Positions 1 to 6,652 of a stretch of 21,724 nt of DNA are shown here, one piece after another (the stretch's first letter is position 1; each line of letters begins with the position of its first letter). Position numbers and translations under genes: made by a program. The DNA comes from an uncultured Parvibacter sp. (GTDB taxonomy: Bacteria; Actinomycetota; Coriobacteriia; Coriobacteriales; Eggerthellaceae). Below the pieces are notes generated by a model that was given only the letters and a program-made list of their open reading frames with translations, did no database searches and was not told where the DNA came from. Location: the NCBI GenBank assembly GCA_910587945.1, contig CAJUNI010000020.1, positions 8,432 to 30,155 of the forward strand, in the 5' to 3' direction.

Positions 1-606
1 ACCGAGGATGTCGGGGCGAGCCGGCATAAGCGTTGGTGGCGCAATAACCGTTACTTCGCAACCCATAATCTTGAGAGCAGGAATCAAAGAGCCACAAACG
101 CGAGAGTGACCGATGTCGCCCACCACACCTACATGGAGGTTGTCGAAGGATCCCTTCTTTTCCCAGATAGAGTACAAGTCCAAAAGGGCTTGGGTGGGAT
201 GCTGATGTTTGCCATCGCCCGCATCAATAACGGAAACGCCGGAAACCTCGGCAATCTTATGAGGGACGCCTGCATGCTTGTCGCGGACCACAATGCAGTC
301 GATTTTGTAAGAGCAGAGAGTCTTAACCGTGTCCACTAAGGACTCGCCCTTAACAGTGGAGGTAGAGCTGCCACCAAATTTGAGGGAATCAGCCGAGAGA
401 CGCTTCTCAGCAATTTCAAAGGAAGAGCTCGTACGGGTAGAGGGCTCGTTAAACATATTCACAACCGTGAAGCCCTTGAGGGTGGGAACCTTCTTGATGC
501 GGCGTTCATTGATCTGCTTAAAGTTCTTCGCCGTCTCCAAAATCTGCATGATGTCTTCAGCAGAGTATTCCGTAATATCAATAAGATGCTTATGAGGGAA
601 GGTCAT
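1..606 (-). CDS. pyrB: Aspartate carbamoyltransferase catalytic subunit (3' end beyond window)
   Basis: This enzyme condenses carbamoyl phosphate with aspartate, the committed step of de novo pyrimidine synthesis in the cytosol. The 202 codons visible from the ATG at 606 remain open to base 1, so about the last third of a usual ~310-residue protein is missing. The carbamoyl-phosphate signature reads NEPSTRT followed by SSSFE, near residues 53-64, and the second signature, GDGKHQHPTQALLDLYS, lies near residues 130-146. These two motifs make the family call firm. The start is fixed by a strong Shine-Dalgarno, GGAGGAG, seven bases before the ATG and overlapping the pyrR stop codon. Only two bases separate the genes, so they share one transcript controlled by the PyrR leader upstream. 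Confidence 0.96.
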   Translation of the reverse strand, partial: MTFPHKHLIDITEYSAEDIMQILETAKNFKQINERRIKKVPTLKGFTVVNMFNEPSTRTSSSFEIAEKRLSADSLKFGGSSTSTVKGESLVDTVKTLCSYKIDCIVVRDKHAGVPHKIAEVSGVSVIDAGDGKHQHPTQALLDLYSIWEKKGSFDNLHVGVVGDIGHSRVCGSLIPALKIMGCEVTVIAPPTLMPARPDILG

Positions 607-608
607 TG

Positions 609-1202
609 CTATTCTCCTCCATTTCCCTTAAGGGGAGCTGCCCCTGCGCGATCACCTGGCTCCATAGCCAAAATCTCTACGGCAGATACGCCATCAAGAT
701 CTTTCAAGAACAAACGAACGTTTTCGTCGGAGGAAGAAGGAACGTTCTTGCCAACGAAGTCGGCACGAATGGGAAGCTCACGATGGCCACGGTCTACCAA
801 CACTGCTAACTGAACCGAAGCCGGACGACCGATATCCATCAGGGCATCCAAGGCGGCACGAATAGTACGCCCGGTATAGAGCACGTCATCAACCAATACG
901 ATGGTTTTGCCATCAATATCAAAGGGAATGTCAGTAGAGTGGACTTCTGGCGCAAAGTGGGTCATGAAGTCATCACGATAGAAGCTAATGTCGAGCGCGC
1001 CGAGGGGAACTTTGACCCCTTCGATAGCCTCAATCTTAGCTGCGAGCATTTTTGCGAGGAGGTCTCCGCGCGTCACAATGCCGACGAGGGCTACGTTTTG
1101 AGCCCCATGGTTGGCTTCGAGGATCTGATGCGCCATGCGCGTTAAGGATCGCTCGATCTCTTCTTCGTCCATACAAATGGACTTCACGTTGTCGTCGTTC
1201 AT
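609..1202 (-). CDS. pyrR: PyrR, pyr operon attenuator / uracil phosphoribosyltransferase
   Basis: PyrR binds UMP or UTP and then binds the pyr leader RNA to promote transcription termination; many homologues also convert uracil and PRPP to UMP. The 197-residue protein shows the family pattern throughout: VGIVTRGDLLAK near residue 40, LDISFYRDD, the PRPP-binding loop VLVDDVLYTGRTIRAALDAL, and VLVDRGHRELPIRADFVGKN. The start chosen is the ATG at 1202, with Shine-Dalgarno AAGGGAG about six bases upstream. The frame stays open for 55 further codons, but those run through the leader's terminator hairpin and do not resemble PyrR. The C-terminus carries roughly 15 residues beyond the usual end (MEPGDRAGAAPLKGNGGE). 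It is the first gene of the operon and precedes pyrB directly. Confidence 0.96.
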   Translation of the reverse strand: MNDDNVKSICMDEEEIERSLTRMAHQILEANHGAQNVALVGIVTRGDLLAKMLAAKIEAIEGVKVPLGALDISFYRDDFMTHFAPEVHSTDIPFDIDGKTIVLVDDVLYTGRTIRAALDALMDIGRPASVQLAVLVDRGHRELPIRADFVGKNVPSSSDENVRLFLKDLDGVSAVEILAMEPGDRAGAAPLKGNGGE

Positions 1203-1278
1203 ACACACTCCCTTCGAAAGGATAGTGCGTACAGCAGACACCGCGGCGGCTTGGCTACCTTCGTCTTCCGACGGGCAT

Positions 1279-1306
1279 AAAAAAAGCCTCGTCCGAAGAC
1301 CGAGGC
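1279..1306 (-). terminator. Rho-independent attenuator terminator of the pyr leader
   Basis: On the minus strand GCCTCGGTC, TTCG, GACGAGGC forms a GC-rich stem with one bulged G and a UUCG loop, followed directly by seven Ts (1279-1285). It sits about 75 bases upstream of the pyrR start and about 70 bases after the predicted transcription start, as expected for an attenuator. Its 5' arm contains TCGGTCT (1297-1303), which is exactly complementary to AGACCGA further upstream (1348-1354), so it can be broken by an alternative antiterminator pairing. Confidence 0.9.
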
Positions 1307-1313
1307 GACCTAG

Positions 1314-1338
1314 GATGCAGCGCTTTACTTGTTGCATC
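1314..1338 (-). promoter_or_regulatory. Small hairpin within the pyr antiterminator loop
   Basis: The arms GATGCA and TGCATC are separated by 13 bases. The hairpin lies between the two complementary strands of the proposed antiterminator (1348-1354 and 1297-1303), so it would be enclosed by that structure and could bring the two strands together. Confidence 0.5.
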
Positions 1339-1340
1339 GA

Positions 1341-1366
1341 TGCCTTGTCGGTCTCTCTGTACCGCA
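1341..1366 (-). promoter_or_regulatory. PyrR-binding anti-antiterminator hairpin
   Basis: Read on the minus strand this stretch contains GGTACAGAGAGACCGACAAGG, close to the known PyrR-binding consensus with its CAGAGA hexaloop and following purine-rich bulge (CAAGG). CGGU and ACCG can close the loop across an A-G mismatch, and UGC with GCA gives a short lower stem. The AGACCGA segment within it is also the 5' strand of the antiterminator, so binding of PyrR would release the downstream terminator. The motif match is seen directly; the control logic is taken from the Bacillus-type system. Confidence 0.85.
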
Positions 1367-1382
1367 TTTAAAGGACACCGAC

Positions 1383-1411
1383 AGTATGGGCGCCGAAATC
1401 AGAAATTGCAA
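1383..1411 (-). promoter_or_regulatory. Candidate pyr operon promoter
   Basis: On the minus strand a -35-like TTGCAA (1406-1411, 4 of 6) and a -10-like CATACT (1383-1388, 4 of 6) are separated by exactly 17 bases. Transcription would begin near 1376, just ahead of the PyrR-binding hairpin. The position is right for the leader; the hexamers are only moderate matches. Confidence 0.5.
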
Positions 1412-1427
1412 CCCCTGAATAAGAGAA

Positions 1428-1468
1428 ATTGGGGAAAGGAGCGTTTGTAGAGCAATCCTTTCCCCAAT
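1428..1468 (-). terminator. Probable terminator of the nine-gene 2-oxoacid operon
   Basis: A perfect 13-base inverted repeat (ATTGGGGAAAGGA at 1428-1440 and TCCTTTCCCCAAT at 1456-1468) has a 15-base loop. On the minus strand it is followed by the T-rich stretch TTCTCTTATT. It lies about 105 bases after the stop of the last operon gene and just upstream of the pyr promoter, so it would insulate the two units. The T tract is interrupted, so an additional regulatory role is possible. The rest of 1469-1574 holds only a weak 5-base repeat (GTTAC and GTAAC) and nothing else recognised. Confidence 0.55.
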
Positions 1469-1574
1469 AGATTTGATTAGAGTTTATAGAACTCCTCATT
1501 CGTCTTGCGCCATTACTCCCCTGGTCCTAAGTGTTACCTGGAACCGTAACGGCGGCTGTCAAATGAAGTTCTAT

Positions 1575-3248
1575 TTAATCCACAACCCCATCGTTGGTGC
1601 GAATGAGCTTACGCTTAATCTTTCCACCCACCGTTTTCGGCAGCTCATCAACGTATTCCACAATGCGCGGATACTTATAGGGCGCAGTTGTTTTCTTTAC
1701 ATGAGTCTGCAGCTCTTTGGTGAGTTCCTCGGAAGGCTCATAACCCCGGGCAAGCACAATCGTGGCCTTAACAACCTTACCGCGAATGGGATCAGGGGCG
1801 GCCGTGACGGCACATTCCACCACTGCGGGATGCTCTACCAGAGCACTCTCCACTTCAAAGGGTCCAATACGATAGCCCGAACATTTGATAACGTCATCGT
1901 CGCGACCCACAAAGAAGCAATAGCCATCAGAATCTCGCCAAGCCATATCGTGAAGATTGTAGTAATCTCCCCCAACCGCTTCTTTTGTCTTTTCCTCATC
2001 GCCGTAATAGCCTACAAAAAGTCCTGGCGGATAGGCTTCTTTTAAGCCGGTGACACAGATGGCTCCTTCTTCGCCCGAAGGTACTTCATTGCCTTCATCA
2101 TCGAGGAGCTTGACATTAAGCAGCGGGGAGGGTTTACCCATAGAGCCTGGTCGAGGCTCAATCCAGGGGAATGTGGCCAAAAGCACGGGACCTTCAGTTT
2201 GACCAAAACCTTCTCGAATCTTCTTCCCTGTCAGACGCTCCCAAGCCAATGTAACCTCAGCATTGAGGGGCTCACCAGCGGTAGCGAAATTTGCCACGGA
2301 AGATAGATCGTAGCTGGCTACATCTTCTTGGAGCATAAACCGATACATCGTGGGCGGTGCACAAAAGGTGGTGATCTTGTAATCCTGGATTTTCTGCAGG
2401 AGCTTCGTGGGAATGAATTTATCCATGTCGTAGGCAAAAATAGTGGCGCCGGAAATCCATTGGCCATAGATTTTCCCCCAGCCAAATTTAGCCCAACCGG
2501 AATCGGTTACCGACATATGAAGTCTGTCTTCTTGCACCTGCTGCCAATACTTTGCCGTGATGATGTGCCCTAAGGGGTGGGCGAAGTTATGGCGAACCGC
2601 TTTGGGATTACCAGTAGTGCCTGAGGTAAAGTAAATGAGCATGGTGTCTGAAGCAGTTGTGGCCGCATCGCCTGTGGGGCGCTCCCAGGTATCCGGATAG
2701 GTTTCCAAGAGCTCTGAGAATGACATCCAGCCTTCGCGATTGCCATCTACGATAATGGTGTTACAGACCGTAGGACTTTCAGGAAGAGCTTGCTCTACCT
2801 GGGTTATAACATAGTCATCGTTCACTGCCACAATAGCTTTTACTTGGGCGGCGTTGCACCGATAGGCAATGTCTTTCTTAGTAAGCTGCAGCGTTGCAGG
2901 AATAATGATCGCTCCAATTTTGCAGAGAGCCGTAGCTGTTACCCAGTATTCCCAGCGCCGGCGCAAAATACATAACACCACATCACCTTTAGAGATACCC
3001 ATCGCGCTAAAGGCTTGAGCCATTTTATTGGAAAGCGACGAGATATCGGCAAAGGTAAACGTTTGCTCATGATCATGGTCGTCGCACCAAACCAGGGCCT
3101 GCTTATGAGGATCGTGATGAGCCCATTCATCAACGACGTCATAGCCGAAATTGAAATCCGAGGGCACAGTAATCCGAAAGTTGTCTCTAAAGTCCTCATA
3201 GGAATCAAACTCAATGCGAGGACAATACTTCTTTAAAATGTGGTCCAT
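1575..3248 (-). CDS. AMP-forming acyl-CoA synthetase 2 (medium-chain/acetyl-CoA synthetase family)
   Basis: This 557-residue adenylate-forming enzyme interconverts a carboxylic acid, ATP and CoA with acyl-CoA, AMP and PPi. Visible motifs are the phosphate loop YFTSGTTGNPK (near 206-216), EGFGQTE, GRDDDVIKCSGYRIGPFEVESA (the hinge and C-terminal domain), and the catalytic lysine in PKTVGGKIKR (K543). The usual [ST]GD motif before the hinge reads NLHD, so the aspartate is kept but the glycine is replaced. The acid substrate cannot be read from the sequence; the context favours a short, branched or aromatic acid derived from an amino acid. It is the last gene of the operon, 40 bases after regulator 2, and is paralogous to the ligase at 7438-9219. 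Confidence 0.9.
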   Translation of the reverse strand: MDHILKKYCPRIEFDSYEDFRDNFRITVPSDFNFGYDVVDEWAHHDPHKQALVWCDDHDHEQTFTFADISSLSNKMAQAFSAMGISKGDVVLCILRRRWEYWVTATALCKIGAIIIPATLQLTKKDIAYRCNAAQVKAIVAVNDDYVITQVEQALPESPTVCNTIIVDGNREGWMSFSELLETYPDTWERPTGDAATTASDTMLIYFTSGTTGNPKAVRHNFAHPLGHIITAKYWQQVQEDRLHMSVTDSGWAKFGWGKIYGQWISGATIFAYDMDKFIPTKLLQKIQDYKITTFCAPPTMYRFMLQEDVASYDLSSVANFATAGEPLNAEVTLAWERLTGKKIREGFGQTEGPVLLATFPWIEPRPGSMGKPSPLLNVKLLDDEGNEVPSGEEGAICVTGLKEAYPPGLFVGYYGDEEKTKEAVGGDYYNLHDMAWRDSDGYCFFVGRDDDVIKCSGYRIGPFEVESALVEHPAVVECAVTAAPDPIRGKVVKATIVLARGYEPSEELTKELQTHVKKTTAPYKYPRIVEYVDELPKTVGGKIKRKLIRTNDGVVD

Positions 3249-3288
3249 AAATCCGCTAATTCCTTGCTAAACGAAACCGAACTCTCTG

Positions 3289-3852
3289 CTACTCGGCAAT
3301 AACCGTAATGAACTTTGCTGGGATATCGCTGCCACAGCGCTGGCCATGGGGAATCTCAGGGTTGAAATACACGCTATCCCAGGGCCCAAGTTCAAGCTCT
3401 TCGTTACCGATGGTGATAATGACAGTACCCTCAATAACGAAATTGAATTCTTGGCCGTGATGGGTCACTAATTCTGCGGGGGCATCCACTGGATCCAAGA
3501 CCACCAACAAAGGCTGCATGATCTTATTGTGGAAGCGCCAGGCCATGTCATCGTAATGGTATCCCGGATAGCGGTCGACTTCCTTACCTTCACCACGGCG
3601 TACTAAGTGATAGGTATCAAGCTTTGCAGCCGTGCCGGTTAAAAGCTCCGTCAAATCAACCCCGAAGCTGTGCGCCATGTGATACAGCGCAGAAATAGGA
3701 ACATCTTGACCGGTTTCTTCCCAGGAAAGATAGGTGGCCTCATCTACCGAAAGCTCTGCAGCCATCTCGGCGGGCGTCATATCGCAGGCATCACGAAGAC
3801 CTTGCATGCGCAGGCCTAATTCGGCCAAGTCTTGGCTTATTGCGTCAACCAT
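3289..3852 (-). CDS. XRE-family regulator with C-terminal cupin domain (copy 2)
   Basis: This 187-residue protein has an N-terminal helix-turn-helix of the XRE type (about residues 12-68, with MTPAEMAAELSVDEATYLSWE as the recognisable core) joined to a small cupin barrel (about 108-187). The barrel keeps likely metal ligands H131, H132, E135 and H169, in THHGQEFNFVIEG and NPEIPHGQ. Such proteins usually sense a small metabolite and control neighbouring genes. The ATG at 3852 has GGAGG eight bases upstream. The gene begins 3 bases after the gamma subunit and is followed by acyl-CoA synthetase 2. The same regulator-ligase order occurs at 9916-7438. The ligand is unknown. Confidence 0.9.
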   Translation of the reverse strand: MVDAISQDLAELGLRMQGLRDACDMTPAEMAAELSVDEATYLSWEETGQDVPISALYHMAHSFGVDLTELLTGTAAKLDTYHLVRRGEGKEVDRYPGYHYDDMAWRFHNKIMQPLLVVLDPVDAPAELVTHHGQEFNFVIEGTVIITIGNEELELGPWDSVYFNPEIPHGQRCGSDIPAKFITVIAE

Positions 3853-3855
3853 AGC

Positions 3856-4392
3856 TTAGGCCTCCATTCCAACCGTAATGGCTTCTTTGTTCTTTTCAAC
3901 AAGGTGCGCCTTGCGGGCAGGGACACATTTTTCAATAGCCCGATCGAGAGTCTCGCGACTGCAGAAGGGAGCTACGCTAAAGAGCTTCCCTAGTAAGACA
4001 ATGTTTGCCAACCCATTTAATCCTGCTTCCTCTGCAATAGTCGTAGCAGGGATGCCATAGAGTTCAATATCATCACGATTGCAGACCGGAGTAATCATTG
4101 AGGTGTCTGCAATAACGATACCGCCCGGGCGCACTGCGTCGATGAACTTATCAAAGGAAGGCTGATTTAAAGCCAGCAAGATATCTGGGGTAGTAATCAA
4201 GGGACTTCCGATAGCCTCATCGGAAAGGGTAACGGAGCAGTTAGCAGTACCACCACGCATTTCAGGACCATAGGAGGGAAGCCAGGATACTTCCCTATCA
4301 TCTATGAGTCCAGCATAGGCTATTACTTTGCCTGCAAATAAGACACCCTGACCACCAAAGCCAGCAAGGAGAATTGACTGTTCAGTACTCAT
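3856..4392 (-). CDS. 2-oxoacid:ferredoxin oxidoreductase gamma subunit
   Basis: This 178-residue protein is the gamma (pyruvate/ketoisovalerate catalytic) domain found in all four-subunit 2-oxoacid:ferredoxin oxidoreductases. It begins MSTEQSILLAGFGGQGVLFAGK, with the family's glycine-rich motif, and contains WLPSYGPEMRGGTANCSV and the IGSPLITTPD region. The start taken is the ATG at 4392, with AAGGAG seven bases upstream and 2 bases after the beta stop. A longer in-frame reading back to 4542 overlaps beta and has an arginine-rich, non-homologous sequence, so it was not used. It pairs with alpha in the catalytic core; the acyl group specificity (branched-chain, aromatic or 2-oxoglutarate) is not determined. 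Confidence 0.94.
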   Translation of the reverse strand: MSTEQSILLAGFGGQGVLFAGKVIAYAGLIDDREVSWLPSYGPEMRGGTANCSVTLSDEAIGSPLITTPDILLALNQPSFDKFIDAVRPGGIVIADTSMITPVCNRDDIELYGIPATTIAEEAGLNGLANIVLLGKLFSVAPFCSRETLDRAIEKCVPARKAHLVEKNKEAITVGMEA

Positions 4393-4394
4393 GA

Positions 4395-5237
4395 CTATTC
4401 TCCTTCCGTTTGAGCCTCGGCCACCATGGGGCATTGGGCTGCTCGGGCCTGGGCCGCCTCTGCGGCATCGACATAACCATCGGCTACCACGTCTTTGTAG
4501 ACCCCTAAGGGGTAATAAGGCAGCATGTTTTCGCGCATCCATTCGAAGGATTCCTGGGGAGACATACCCCAGTTAGTGGGACAGGTAGAAACCACTTCTA
4601 CCATCGAATAACCCCGCCCTTGGATTTGCGTTTCAAAGGCCTTCTTGATGGCCTTCTTCGCTTTGCGTACATTCTTGGGGCTATCCACGGTCACCCGTTC
4701 AATGTAGGCCACACCATCGAGCGAACTCAAAAGCTCTGCTACCCGAATGGGATAGCCTGCGCTTGAGACATCGCGACCGTAGGGAGAGGTTTGGGTCACC
4801 TGATGAGGCAATGAAGTCGGCGCCATTTGTCCGCCAGTCATGCCGTAGATCGCATTATTAATAAAGATAACAGTGATGTCTTCACCACGGGTTGCTGCAT
4901 GGATTGTTTCTGCCATACCGATAGAGGCTAAGTCCCCATCGCCTTGATAGGCAAAAACAACGGAATCGGGGTGAACTCGCTTGACAGCGGTAGCTACCGC
5001 GGGAGCCCGTCCATGAGCAGCTTCGATCATATCGCAGCCAAAGAAGTCATAGGCCATAACCGAGCAACCCACCGGAGCCACCCCGATGGTATTGCCTTCC
5101 ACATCCAGCTCATCAAGAACTTCAGCTACGAGTCGTTCAACAATGCCGTGAGTACAGCCTGGGCAATAATTAGTCACCACCGGCAATAACGCATGAGGCC
5201 GAGTAAAGACTACAGAGGATTCTGTGGCCTGTTCCAT
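4395..5237 (-). CDS. vorA: 2-oxoacid:ferredoxin oxidoreductase beta subunit (thiamine diphosphate-binding)
   Basis: This 280-residue subunit binds thiamine diphosphate and Mg2+ and decarboxylates the 2-oxoacid. The cofactor motif begins GDGDLASIG at residues 99-107 and ends at N127-N128 in FINNAIYG. The YCPGCTHG motif near residue 24 is typical of the beta subunits of this family. The overall pattern (VAPVGCSVMAYDFFGCD, EAAHGRAPAVATAVKR, TCPTNWGMSP) matches the Vor/Kor group found beside VorB. The start is the ATG at 5237, with AAAGGA 11 bases upstream, a rather long spacing. The 65-base gap before it holds two hairpins and is unusual in this otherwise tightly packed stretch. The symbol follows common annotation practice; the substrate is uncertain. 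Confidence 0.93.
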   Translation of the reverse strand: MEQATESSVVFTRPHALLPVVTNYCPGCTHGIVERLVAEVLDELDVEGNTIGVAPVGCSVMAYDFFGCDMIEAAHGRAPAVATAVKRVHPDSVVFAYQGDGDLASIGMAETIHAATRGEDITVIFINNAIYGMTGGQMAPTSLPHQVTQTSPYGRDVSSAGYPIRVAELLSSLDGVAYIERVTVDSPKNVRKAKKAIKKAFETQIQGRGYSMVEVVSTCPTNWGMSPQESFEWMRENMLPYYPLGVYKDVVADGYVDAAEAAQARAAQCPMVAEAQTEGE

Positions 5238-5260
5238 GGTTCACACAGTCCTTTCTCTCT

Positions 5261-5297
5261 TGGGCTCGAAATAAGCCCATCCGCGTAAGGGATACGC
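5261..5297 (-). promoter_or_regulatory. Tandem hairpins between alpha and beta subunit genes
   Basis: Two perfect inverted repeats stand side by side in the alpha-beta gap: GCGTA/TACGC (5283-5297, five-base loop) and TGGGCT/AGCCCA (5261-5279, seven-base loop). Neither is followed by a T run, so they do not look like terminators. They could mark an mRNA processing or stability site. The repeats are seen directly; the role is inferred. Confidence 0.45.
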
Positions 5298-5302
5298 AAG
5301 GT

Positions 5303-6370
5303 CTAGGCAAGCGATGCTGCCATGGCCTCAATTTTGTCCAACACTTCTTCAGGGGTAGGAACCATGCCACCGGCTCGTCCCAAGAACTCAACCGGCGCCT
5401 TTCCTTCAACCACAAGGCGCACATCTTCAATCATTTGGCCCATATTCATTTCAACATCTAAATAGGCTCGCGCCGTGGGAAGGGTTGCCTTGAGCGCGTC
5501 TTCAGGGAAGGGCCACAGGGTAATGGGACGGAAGAGCCCCGCTTTAATCCCCTTCTCGCGAGCGGCATTAACGGCTGAGCGAGCGACGCGCGCCGATGCT
5601 CCAAATGCCACCACTACAATGTCAGCATCGTCAGTGAGATAGGATTCAGAGCGCTGCTCCTGTTCCTTGATTTGGGCGTAGCGCTCATAGCGCTCGATAT
5701 TAAGCTGTTCGAGGTCTTCTGCCGTAAGGTACAACGAGTTCACCACATTATGGGACCGCTTGTGCCCATGGCCAGTGGTGGCCCAGGGCTTCTCTGGCAA
5801 TTCCGAAAGATCCTTCGGTTCGGGCAGGATAACCGGCTCCATCATCTGACCCAAGAGGCCGTCACCTAAAATCATGACAGGGGTCCGGTATTTATCGGCC
5901 ACATCAAAGGCTTCGTAGGCCACATCAGCCATTTCTTGTACCGTGGAGGGGGCATAGACAATTACTTGGAAGTCTCCATGTCCGGTGGCTTTGGTGGCCT
6001 GCCAGTAGTCTGATTGAGAGGGCTGTATAGAGCCCAGTCCGGGGCCGCCTCGCTGGATGTTGATAATGACGCCCGGCAAATCAGCACCGGCCATATAGGA
6101 AATACCCTCTGCCTTCAAAGAAACTCCCGGGCTTGAAGAAGAGGTCATGACACGAGCGCCGGCTGCCGAGGCTCCATAGACCATGTTAATAGCAGCCACT
6201 TCACTCTCCGCCTGAAGATAGGTGCCACCTATTTTGGGCATCTGCTTAGACATATAGGCAGCAAGCTCTGTTTGAGGCGTGATGGGATAGCCAAAGAAGA
6301 ATCGGCAGCCCGCCCGTAACGCGCTTTCTGCGAGGGCTTCATTTCCCTTCATTAAGACTTTTTCTGCCAT
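5303..6370 (-). CDS. vorB: 2-oxoacid:ferredoxin oxidoreductase alpha subunit, VorB type
   Basis: This 355-residue alpha subunit supplies the pyrimidine-binding half of the thiamine site and the CoA-handling domain. It shows the VorB pattern closely: MKGNEALAESALRAGC, FFFGYPITPQTE, QAESEVAAINMVYGAS, MTSSSSPGVSLKAEGISY, RGGPGLGSIQPSQSDYWQ, and a C-terminal domain ending with FRPITLWPFP and EMNMGQM. Its length is normal for the family. The family is usually annotated as 3-methyl-2-oxobutanoate (2-ketoisovalerate) oxidoreductase, but substrate assignment within it is often wrong, so the substrate should be treated as open. The ATG at 6370 follows the ferredoxin stop by 6 bases. Confidence 0.93.
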   Translation of the reverse strand: MAEKVLMKGNEALAESALRAGCRFFFGYPITPQTELAAYMSKQMPKIGGTYLQAESEVAAINMVYGASAAGARVMTSSSSPGVSLKAEGISYMAGADLPGVIINIQRGGPGLGSIQPSQSDYWQATKATGHGDFQVIVYAPSTVQEMADVAYEAFDVADKYRTPVMILGDGLLGQMMEPVILPEPKDLSELPEKPWATTGHGHKRSHNVVNSLYLTAEDLEQLNIERYERYAQIKEQEQRSESYLTDDADIVVVAFGASARVARSAVNAAREKGIKAGLFRPITLWPFPEDALKATLPTARAYLDVEMNMGQMIEDVRLVVEGKAPVEFLGRAGGMVPTPEEVLDKIEAMAASLA

Positions 6371-6376
6371 AACTTG

Positions 6377-6583
6377 CTACCTTTCCACCGTAATGGCTAC
6401 ATCAGGACACATAAGGGCACAAGAGCAACAGCCAATGCATCGAGACTCGTCTATGCAGTGGGCGGGATGATAACCCTTAGGGGTAATGCGATCAGGATCC
6501 AGTTCCATAATATGAACTGGACAGGCGTCTACACAAAGGCCGCAGCCTTTACAAAAACCATCATCAACAATGATTCGCGCCAC
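6377..6583 (-). CDS. 2x[4Fe-4S] ferredoxin (delta) subunit of the 2-oxoacid oxidoreductase
   Basis: This 68-residue protein carries electrons out of the thiamine site to soluble ferredoxin. It has two complete CxxCxxCxxxCP cluster motifs: CKGCGLCVDACP near residues 11-22 and CIGCCSCALMCP near 49-60. It begins with GTG at 6583, supported by the near-ideal Shine-Dalgarno AAGGAGG six bases upstream. It is the first of the four enzyme subunit genes in the transcript, in the order delta, alpha, beta, gamma. No residue loss was seen in either cluster site. Confidence 0.94.
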   Translation of the reverse strand: MARIIVDDGFCKGCGLCVDACPVHIMELDPDRITPKGYHPAHCIDESRCIGCCSCALMCPDVAITVER

Positions 6584-6612
6584 AACAATCCTCCTTCTGT
6601 ATCTATGAGCCC

Positions 6613-6652
6613 AAAGCGGCTTGCCCGCTTTAAGCTTCGTTTCAAATGAAAC
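6613..6652 (-). promoter_or_regulatory. Inverted repeats between the ATPase and ferredoxin genes
   Basis: The 69-base gap contains GTTTCA-AA-TGAAAC (6639-6652), a dyad with a two-base spacer that abuts the ATPase stop codon, and AAAGCGG/CCGCTTT (6613-6631) with a five-base loop. No T tract follows on the minus strand. The first is shaped like a protein-binding dyad and the second like an RNA hairpin. Both are seen directly; the functions are guesses. Confidence 0.4.

Noticed and set aside
1203..1367. In-frame extension of PyrR by 55 codons
   Set aside because: It reads through the attenuator hairpins, has no similarity to PyrR and has no ribosome site; the ATG at 1202 is well supported.
1473..2045. 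190-codon plus-strand open frame antisense to ligase 2
   Set aside because: It is a shadow of a conserved enzyme gene with no family resemblance or ribosome site.
4393..4542. In-frame extension of the gamma subunit by 50 codons
   Set aside because: It lies inside the beta subunit gene, is arginine-rich and unlike the family; the ATG at 4392 has an ideal ribosome site.
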